The notes beneath the pieces were generated by a model. That model was not told where the DNA came from and searched no databases. It saw only the letters and a program-made list of their open reading frames with translations. Position numbers and translations under genes: made by a program. Of a DNA stretch of 5,242 nt, positions 1 through 5,242 are shown piece after piece (within the stretch, counting starts at the first letter, position 1; each line of letters opens with the position of its first letter). The stretch is taken from positions 1-5,242 of the forward strand of contig JAISRM010000106.1 in NCBI GenBank assembly GCA_031273645.1. Reading direction: 5' to 3'. This DNA is from Endomicrobium sp. Its GTDB lineage: Bacteria > Elusimicrobiota > Endomicrobiia > Endomicrobiales > Endomicrobiaceae.

Positions 1-2324
1 GATTTAATAATTATTATCTGCGTTTCGGGGCAACATTCCCTCCAATATCAAGAAAAGGCGATACAAACCCGCTTTCTAATATTGCTTATATTCTTGACAG
101 TATATCAGCATTCAAACAAAGTCTTGTAAAACAAATTACCGTGCATACGCAGGACATTATAACCGCGCGGCAAACGCTGGTTGAAATAGAAAATAAAAAG
201 GCTAAAGTTAATAATTTTGAAAATGGGCAATTTACACAGGTTTCTTATTTAAAATCCGGCGATATTTTTAACGGTAAACTTATAACAAAAATCAATAAAG
301 ACAGCATAGTTTTAAGCGGCGGTGAAATCATAAAAGCGCAAACAGATTATAAACTGACTGATGAGGCAATTAGAATAATGATTGCTGATACCATAAAAAT
401 ACATCTTGCCAAAGAAGCGGAACTTTTCAACAAGGGCATAAAAGCCCTATCCTTATTTTTTATAGAACACATTGCGCAGTTTAGAGATACGCAAAACCCC
501 GTTGTAAAAATCATTTTTGAAGAAGAATATAAAAAGGCAAGAAAAGCAAAAATAGAAGAACTAAAAAATAATCCTGAGTATAAAAATTATTTAGAATATC
601 TTAATAAAGATTTTAATGATAATGGGCAACTTCACGTCCATAAAGGTTATTTTTCCGGCGATAAAGGTAATAAAGACGAACAAATAAAGCAGGGTGTTGA
701 TGAAATTCTAAAAGACAAGAAGAAATTATTATCTTTTGAAAGCTCCACCCGTTTTATATTTTCCATTTGGGCATTGCAGGAAGGCTGGGATAATCCTAAT
801 GTTTTTACTATCTGCAAACTTTCAAATTACGGTTCTGAAACTTCCAAACTTCAGCAAATAGGGCGCGGGCTTAGGATATGCGTAAACCAACACCTGCAAA
901 GACAAAATATAAGTCAATTTAACGATAACCAAGAAGAATTTTGGGCGGTTAATAATCTTGATGTTATAGTTTCTAGTCAAGAAGCCGGTTTCGTGGAAGC
1001 CATACAAAATGAAATACTTAAAAAGTCCTATTTGCTTAATGATACTTTTACAAGGCAAGATTTAATAAAAACCATTAAAGAAAAGAATAATTTTGAAGAT
1101 GTAACTGTCATAAAAATTATTGATTTTATGAAAGATAAAAAACTGATTGCTTTAAAATCATTAGACGAGCAAGGCAGTGAGGTTTTTGAAAAATCCGCTT
1201 CTTACGCAAAAAAATTGCAGGCTTTTAAGGATAAACCCGCAAGTATTCCCGACTCACTTACAATAGACCATATTAAAGCGATAGAAGATTTATTTACAGA
1301 CATAACCAAATATGTCAAAGACGCAAGTAAAACTAAAAAGAAAAAGCAAATACGTATAAAAGATAAACACTATCAAGAATTTAAAGCGTTATGGGAAAAG
1401 ATTAATCAAAACTCTCTGTACTTCATTGACAGTTTAACAGAAGAAAATGAAATAAAACTAATAAACGCCATAGCGCAGGATATTAACAAACTTGATATAC
1501 AGCAAATCTTTTTGCAACACAAAAAAGCGACTATAAATGCTAATCAACTTGGAAGCGGCCTTAATGCCATTACGGCAACGCAAGTAAACGCTACCGCTTA
1601 CGAATGTAAAATAGATTATTTACGCCTTGTTGAAGAGTTGGCAAGCGATACAAAAACCCCCGTTTCTTTTATAGCAAAAGTTATAAACGCGCTTTCAAAA
1701 GAGTTTAAACAAAACGCGCTAAAAAATGATACCGCGCAAGCGCAAAAAGAAATGGCGGCTATTATCAAAAAGCATTTAATAGGCGATATAAAGGCAAATA
1801 TCAATTATTTTGGTATTGACGGTAAAATATCTAATATAGGCGTTATGTATGACGGAAAAGGCAAATTTAAAAAAGTTTTGCCCGCAGGTTCTTTAGGCTC
1901 AACGCAGGAAGAGTTGCCGGCAAATTTCAATCTTAAAGAAGAATGGATTTTTGAGGATATTTTGGAATACGACAGCGTTTTTGAGCGGGATATTATACTA
2001 ACAGACGCAAAAGACGCAAACATAAAAATCTTCGGCAAAATGCCAAAGTTGGAAATAAATACCCCGCTTGGCAAATATAATCCTGATTTTTGCTATGCCA
2101 TAGAAACCAATGAAAATAAAAAAGTGTTTTTAGTGGTGGAAAGTAAAGGCTACGACACAGCGCAAAAAATACCGCAAGACGAACAAGGTAAAATTGATTT
2201 TGCCGAAAAATTCTTTAATAAAATAAACGACAAATTTAAAGATAATAATATAGCGGTTATGTATGAAAAACGCATTAACCGCACACAGCTTGCAAGCCTT
2301 ATACAAAAGGCGATAGAGGGATAA
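1..2324 (+). CDS. res: Type III restriction endonuclease subunit Res, 5'-partial
   Basis: This is the ATP-dependent translocase and nuclease subunit of a Type III R-M complex; it cuts unmethylated DNA together with Mod. The frame is open from the left edge (first full codon at 3), giving 773 residues in the window. The GTG at 141 is an internal valine, not a start. Counting from base 3, GATFP (9-13) matches helicase motif III, EGWDNP (260-265) motif V and QQIGRGLR (284-291) motif VI. Near the C-terminus P694-D695, then E713-S714-K715, form a PD-(E/D)xK nuclease signature in the expected place. The Walker A and DEAH-like motifs, and roughly 150-250 N-terminal residues judging from usual family lengths, lie outside the window. 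No internal stop or frameshift is seen in the visible part. The stop codon is 2 bases before mod. The Res assignment is firm; activity cannot be judged without the N-terminus. Confidence 0.94.
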   Translation, partial: FNNYYLRFGATFPPISRKGDTNPLSNIAYILDSISAFKQSLVKQITVHTQDIITARQTLVEIENKKAKVNNFENGQFTQVSYLKSGDIFNGKLITKINKDSIVLSGGEIIKAQTDYKLTDEAIRIMIADTIKIHLAKEAELFNKGIKALSLFFIEHIAQFRDTQNPVVKIIFEEEYKKARKAKIEELKNNPEYKNYLEYLNKDFNDNGQLHVHKGYFSGDKGNKDEQIKQGVDEILKDKKKLLSFESSTRFIFSIWALQEGWDNPNVFTICKLSNYGSETSKLQQIGRGLRICVNQHLQRQNISQFNDNQEEFWAVNNLDVIVSSQEAGFVEAIQNEILKKSYLLNDTFTRQDLIKTIKEKNNFEDVTVIKIIDFMKDKKLIALKSLDEQGSEVFEKSASYAKKLQAFKDKPASIPDSLTIDHIKAIEDLFTDITKYVKDASKTKKKKQIRIKDKHYQEFKALWEKINQNSLYFIDSLTEENEIKLINAIAQDINKLDIQQIFLQHKKATINANQLGSGLNAITATQVNATAYECKIDYLRLVEELASDTKTPVSFIAKVINALSKEFKQNALKNDTAQAQKEMAAIIKKHLIGDIKANINYFGIDGKISNIGVMYDGKGKFKKVLPAGSLGSTQEELPANFNLKEEWIFEDILEYDSVFERDIILTDAKDANIKIFGKMPKLEINTPLGKYNPDFCYAIETNENKKVFLVVESKGYDTAQKIPQDEQGKIDFAEKFFNKINDKFKDNNIAVMYEKRINRTQLASLIQKAIEG
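2316..2320 (+). promoter_or_regulatory. Ribosome binding site of mod, inside the end of res
   Basis: GAGGG lies 6 bases before the ATG at 2327 and within the last codons of res. With only 2 bases between the res stop and this ATG, it supports 2327 as the mod start and points to translational coupling of the two subunits. Confidence 0.7.
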
Positions 2325-2326
2325 CT

Positions 2327-3952
2327 ATGACAAAAGAAGAATTTATACAACAAGGCTTTAACGTTATAAAAGAAGAAAAAGGGAACGCTCTTTTATCTTT
2401 TCTACAACAAAACTACCCTTCCGTTATTAAAGATGACGAAATAAATCTTACTGAACTAAAATCAGCGGCAGGATTACCCGTTGACGATAAAGTAAACGGC
2501 TACGGTTTAAACTTTATAGGCAGAAATGTTGCCAAAGCCAAATATGCGCAAAAAACTGATAAAGCGTTAAAGATAAACAATGCTTTTTCAAGAGATTTTG
2601 ACAAAACGCAAAATATGGTAATAAAAGGCGACAATTTAGACGCTTTAAAACTTTTAAAAAGCCATTACAGCGGGCAAATAAAATGTATTTACATAGACCC
2701 GCCTTATAATACAGACAGCGAAAGTTTTGTTTATCCCGATAAATTTAACAAAGAAGAAGCGGAAGTTTTAGGGCTTGCAAACATAACAGAAACAGATATG
2801 GAAAGATTGGAATTTAGTTTCAAAAGCAAAAAGAGCCATAACGGCTGGCTTTCGTTTATGTATCCTCGTTTAATGCTTGCAAGAGATTTATTAAGCGATG
2901 ACGGAGTTATTTTTATAAGTATTGATGATAACGAACAGGCAAACTTAAAATTATTATGTGATGATATTTTCGGTGAAAATAACTTTGTAAGTAATTCTAT
3001 TTTGGTAAATAATCGTGGTGGTCGTGATTATGGCGGAATTGCAAAACAGCACGAATATATTTTGATTTATGCAAAAAGTGGAGAAGATGAACTTAATCTC
3101 ATTGAAGAACAAGATAAAAAATTTCAATATGAAGATGAAATTGGTGGTTTCAATTTAATGGAATTGAGAAACAGAAATGTTAAGTTTAATGATAAAAATC
3201 GTCCGAATTTATGCTATCCATTTTTTGTAAATCCAAACAATAAAGACAAAAATAGTTTATTGGAAATTGCACTTGAAGCAAAAGATGGCTTTATTGAAGT
3301 TATGCCTGCAAAATCACAAGGAATACAAACGGTTTGGAGGTGGGGAAAAGAAGAAAAATCAAGGCAAAATCTAAACAAAGAAATCTTTGGTAAAGAAAAT
3401 CAAAATGGTGGTTATATGGTAGTGCAAAAATATAGAAAAACCACAAAAATGCAAAGAAGTATTTGGGACGATAAAGAATTTGTTAATGAAAGAGGAACGG
3501 AAGCGCTTAAAGAACTATTTGGCGAAAGTTCTTTTCCTTACCCTAAATCAGTTTTTACGATTAAAAGAGTTTTAGAATTGGCAACTTCTAAAACTTCCAC
3601 AATCCTTGATTTTTTTGCCGGTAGTGGAACAACGGGACACGCCGTAATGGAATTAAACGCAGAAGATGGCGGCAATCGCAAGTTTATACTTTGCCAAATA
3701 GACGAGCCTATAAAAGAAGATAAACCCGCATATAAGTTTTGTGAAGACAACCATCTTCCGCCCGTAATATCTTCTATAACTTGCGAAAGATTAAACAGAG
3801 CAGGCAATAAAATAAAAGCGGAAACGGGAAAAGACATAGATATAGGCTACAAAGTCTTTGATTTAACCCAAAGCCCGCATTTAACGCTTAATGCAGACAA
3901 TCAAGCTGAACTTTTTGACAATAAAGAACTTACCCCGCTTGACCGCATTTAA
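2327..3952 (+). CDS. mod: Type III DNA-methyltransferase subunit Mod (N6-adenine), C-terminally truncated by in-frame stop
   Basis: This is the modification and site-recognition subunit, transferring methyl from S-adenosylmethionine to adenine N6. Of 541 residues, motif IV DPPY is at 124-127 (followed by NT), and the SAM-binding motif I DFFAGSGTT is at 428-436. The order IV, target-recognition region, I is that of beta-class amino-methyltransferases, which includes Type III Mod. Residues near 191-201 (DDGVIFISIDD) and FPYPKS near 404 are also typical. The target-recognition domain should lie at about 220-390; its codon use differs from the flanks. The start at 2327 has a good ribosome binding site. 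The frame ends at TAA 3950-3952, but the same frame reopens at once for 83 more codons, so the full-length protein was probably about 626 residues, near the usual Type III Mod size. All visible catalytic motifs precede the stop. Whether the shortened protein works is unknown. Confidence 0.92.
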   Translation: MTKEEFIQQGFNVIKEEKGNALLSFLQQNYPSVIKDDEINLTELKSAAGLPVDDKVNGYGLNFIGRNVAKAKYAQKTDKALKINNAFSRDFDKTQNMVIKGDNLDALKLLKSHYSGQIKCIYIDPPYNTDSESFVYPDKFNKEEAEVLGLANITETDMERLEFSFKSKKSHNGWLSFMYPRLMLARDLLSDDGVIFISIDDNEQANLKLLCDDIFGENNFVSNSILVNNRGGRDYGGIAKQHEYILIYAKSGEDELNLIEEQDKKFQYEDEIGGFNLMELRNRNVKFNDKNRPNLCYPFFVNPNNKDKNSLLEIALEAKDGFIEVMPAKSQGIQTVWRWGKEEKSRQNLNKEIFGKENQNGGYMVVQKYRKTTKMQRSIWDDKEFVNERGTEALKELFGESSFPYPKSVFTIKRVLELATSKTSTILDFFAGSGTTGHAVMELNAEDGGNRKFILCQIDEPIKEDKPAYKFCEDNHLPPVISSITCERLNRAGNKIKAETGKDIDIGYKVFDLTQSPHLTLNADNQAELFDNKELTPLDRI

Positions 3953-3955
3953 AAT

Positions 3956-4207
3956 ATGCTTTTTAAAGTGGGCATTGATAACCCTGCAATTCAACCAGAA
4001 GAAATAATCAAAGATTGTATGTATCTGTGTGAAAATGGAAACAGCAAAAACTATTACATTGTAAACTCAGATAAATTTGACACAGAAGACAACAAAAAGA
4101 TATTTGCCCAAGCCGTATATGACGGTAGAATTTATATAGACGGCTGGACTGCAACCATAAACACAACATTGCAGGACTATAAAAAAGACATAAAAATCAT
4201 ATTTTAG
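3956..4207 (+). pseudogene. Detached C-terminal fragment of Mod (83 residues), in frame after the stop
   Basis: This frame is identical to that of mod and begins 3 bases after the mod TAA (TAA-AAT-ATG). The sequence is well-behaved protein with codon choices like mod, carries DGWTATINTT near residues 61-70, and ends in a strand-like DIKIIF, as expected for the end of a Mod protein. There is no Shine-Dalgarno sequence ahead of ATG 3956, so it was probably not born as a gene. I read it as the C-terminal domain of Mod cut off by a nonsense mutation. It could still be made by termination-reinitiation at the adjacent ATG, or by readthrough of TAA, giving a split or full-length Mod. The alternative, an independent small hypothetical protein, is less likely because of the shared frame and missing ribosome site. 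Confidence 0.68.
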
Positions 4208-4604
4208 TATCCGTAATATAGCTGGTGATGAAATTAGTATAGACAGCGCAAGGTATAAAATAAAAGAATATTTAGAAAGGCAGGGCATCATTTATGAAAA
4301 TAGGAATTGCAATAGAAATTAAAAAAATACGCTTATAAATTATTATACCAAGAAAAATAATTGCAAAACCGTATTCTATACGGCAAAGAAGGAAGAAAGA
4401 AAATGTTAAAATAATCGGCAATCATAAAGAAAGCTTGCTTGGCGCAGAAGCCCCAGCAGTTGCAATTTTTATGCATCCTCAGGACAAAAGCGCGCCGGAA
4501 ATAAGAAAATGTACAGATGAGAATTATTACGCATATCAATTCAGCAATTATCAATTCGCCTGTCCGCCCTGTCATGTCCTATCTGTTAGTAATTTTTTTT
4601 ATTT
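4208..4604 (+). other. Gene-free stretch with decayed reading-frame scraps
   Basis: No complete gene is supported here on either strand. Two start-less open stretches remain on the plus strand. One is frame 3 from 4194 to a TAA at 4320-4322, which reads as plausible protein (for example GDEISIDSARYKIKEYLERQ). The other is frame 1 from 4339 to a TAA at 4612-4614, 91 codons with only an internal ATG. A 14-codon ORF at 4294-4338 is too short to support. I recognise none of these. I find no strong hairpin followed by a T-run after mod, so the end of the res-mod transcript is not located. A T8 run at 4593-4600 lies just before the aroC promoter candidate. The stretch is most simply eroded coding DNA at the edge of the R-M insert. 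Confidence 0.5.
4534..4557 (+). repeat. Short tandem direct repeat TATCAATTC, 15-base period
   Basis: TATCAATTC occurs at 4534-4542 and again at 4549-4557, separated by AGCAAT. The 9-base copies are exact. In an A+T-rich gap this may be chance; the position upstream of the aroC promoter candidate leaves a small possibility of a protein-binding site. Confidence 0.35.
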
Positions 4605-4615
4605 TATAATATAAT
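4582..4615 (+). promoter_or_regulatory. Candidate promoter for aroC
   Basis: Two overlapping perfect -10 hexamers, TATAAT at 4605-4610 and at 4610-4615, follow a T8 run (4593-4600). No good -35 box is visible at 16-18 bases: TCTGTT (4582-4587) or TTAGTA (4586-4591) are the weak options. A start near 4617-4624 would give a leader of roughly 100 bases before aroC. The A+T richness of the region raises the chance that TATAAT is a coincidence. Confidence 0.42.
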
Positions 4616-4694
4616 GTATATCGTTGAAATAAACTTTCTCTACAACAAGCCGCGCGTTACCAACGGAGAGATAGTCTGCGTTGTGTTCCATAAA

Positions 4695-4709
4695 ACAGAC
4701 GAAGTCTGT
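4695..4709 (+). promoter_or_regulatory. Small hairpin in the aroC leader beside the ribosome binding site
   Basis: ACAGAC (4695-4700), loop GAA, GTCTGT (4704-4709) form a perfect 6-base-pair stem that ends directly against AAGGAG. An upstream GTCTG (4674-4678) could pair with the same CAGAC (4696-4700) instead, so two exclusive folds are possible. A regulatory role is inference only. Confidence 0.35.
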
Positions 4710-4715
4710 AAGGAG
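4710..4715 (+). promoter_or_regulatory. Ribosome binding site of aroC
   Basis: AAGGAG lies 10 bases before ATG 4726 and fixes that start, which also puts the conserved GESHG motif at the usual distance from the N-terminus. Confidence 0.8.
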
Positions 4716-4725
4716 ACGAAACAAT

Positions 4726-5242
4726 ATGAGCATCAGGTTTGTGACTGCGGGCGAATCTCACGGAAGAAGCGTGATAGTAATACTTGAGGGAATACCCGCC
4801 GGATTAAACGTCAATTCCGAAGATATTGACGTTGAACTTGCCAGAAGGCAAAAAGGTTTTGGCAGGGGACAGAGAATGAAAATTGAAACCGATTACGCAA
4901 GAGTCCTTTCCGGGCTAAGGCATGCAAGAACGCTCGGCTCTCCCATATCGGTTTACATCACCAACAGAGACTGGGAAAATTGGACTAACGTAATGTCTCC
5001 CATTTCTGTCGATATAGACGGAAAAATTCTTTTAAAACCGCGTCCGGGACACGCCGATTTGCCCGGTCTTATGAAATACGGAGTAAGAGATTTCAGAGAC
5101 GTTCTTGAAAGGGCTTCCGCAAGAGAGACGGCCGCAAGAGTGGCTGCCGGAGCGGTATGCAAAGAAATGTTAAAAAAATTCGGGATAAGCATAATGTCTT
5201 ATACGGTTCAGATAGGAAAAATTTGCGCCGATATGAAAAATA
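4726..5242 (+). CDS. aroC: Chorismate synthase, 3'-partial (N-terminal 172 residues)
   Basis: This cytoplasmic enzyme makes chorismate from 5-enolpyruvylshikimate-3-phosphate by eliminating phosphate, with reduced FMN as cofactor. It is the last step of the shikimate pathway to aromatic amino acids and folates. The reading starts MSIRFVTAGESHG, with the family's first signature and the conserved histidine at H12. RRQKGFGRGQRM (40-51) is the conserved basic FMN/substrate segment, RPGHAD (106-111) carries the second conserved histidine H109, and ERASARETAARVAAGA (128-143) is a further signature. The segment with GSPISVYITNRDWENW (71-86) resembles the Bacillus/Aquifex-type sequences. Family length is about 350-390 residues, so a bit under half is in the window. 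No defect is seen. It is distinctly richer in G+C than res-mod, has its own ribosome site and probably its own promoter, and is likely unrelated in function to the R-M genes. Confidence 0.97.
   Translation, partial: MSIRFVTAGESHGRSVIVILEGIPAGLNVNSEDIDVELARRQKGFGRGQRMKIETDYARVLSGLRHARTLGSPISVYITNRDWENWTNVMSPISVDIDGKILLKPRPGHADLPGLMKYGVRDFRDVLERASARETAARVAAGAVCKEMLKKFGISIMSYTVQIGKICADMKN

Noticed and set aside
141..143. GTG at 141 as the start of the restriction gene
   Set aside because: The frame is open to the window's left edge and the upstream residues include the helicase motif III GATFP, so 141 is internal.
2327..2700. Phase-variable simple repeat in mod, as in some pathogen Type III systems
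   Set aside because: No tandem tetra- or pentanucleotide tract or long homopolymer is present in the 5' part of mod.
4333..4575. Minus-strand ORF of 80 residues in the gap
   Set aside because: It is hydrophobic and cysteine-rich as expected from reverse-reading A+T-rich DNA, has no recognisable domain, and no ribosome site that I could make out.
4513..4600. Terminator formed by ACAGAT (4513-4518) and ATCTGT (4581-4586) before the T8 run
   Set aside because: The arms are 62 bases apart, only 6 bases long, do not extend, and the T-run does not follow the stem directly.
4614..4787. 57-residue ORF from ATG 4614 overlapping the start of aroC in another frame
   Set aside because: Its ATG lies within the candidate -10 region, it has no ribosome site, and it overlaps the well-supported aroC start out of frame.
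4953..5192. Minus-strand ORF of 79 residues inside aroC
   Set aside because: It is a shadow of the highly conserved aroC coding sequence on the other strand.

Overview
The window holds the 3' part of a Type III restriction-modification locus followed by the start of a housekeeping gene, all on the plus strand. By position: a restriction/helicase subunit (res) already open at base 1 and ending at 2324; a DNA methyltransferase subunit (mod) at 2327-3952, whose C-terminal part is cut off by an in-frame TAA and continues in the same frame at 3956-4207; about 520 bases (4208-4725) with no convincing gene; and the first 172 codons of chorismate synthase (aroC) from 4726 to the right edge.

Res and Mod should act as one complex. 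Mod recognises a short asymmetric site and methylates adenine. Res uses ATP through its helicase-like motor and cuts unmodified DNA with its C-terminal PD-(E/D)xK nuclease. The order here is res then mod, with only 2 bases between them, so the pair is almost certainly co-transcribed and probably translationally coupled. The usual order in characterised Type III systems is mod then res. The middle of mod, where the target-recognition domain lies, has visibly different codon choices from its flanks, which suggests a swapped specificity domain. The nonsense codon near the end of mod, and the reading-frame scraps after it, suggest a locus that is decaying or has been split.

Sampled 60-base lines give about 34% G+C in the restriction locus and about 47% in aroC, so the R-M unit looks like an accessory insert beside a core gene. 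aroC has its own candidate promoter and a good ribosome binding site and is probably transcribed separately. The organism is an A+T-rich bacterium using Shine-Dalgarno initiation. A host-restricted lineage with many R-M genes and pseudogenes, such as the Endomicrobia (Elusimicrobiota), would fit, but that is a guess from style and not a sequence match. I see no undescribed system here. The most unusual points are the split Mod and its mosaic middle.
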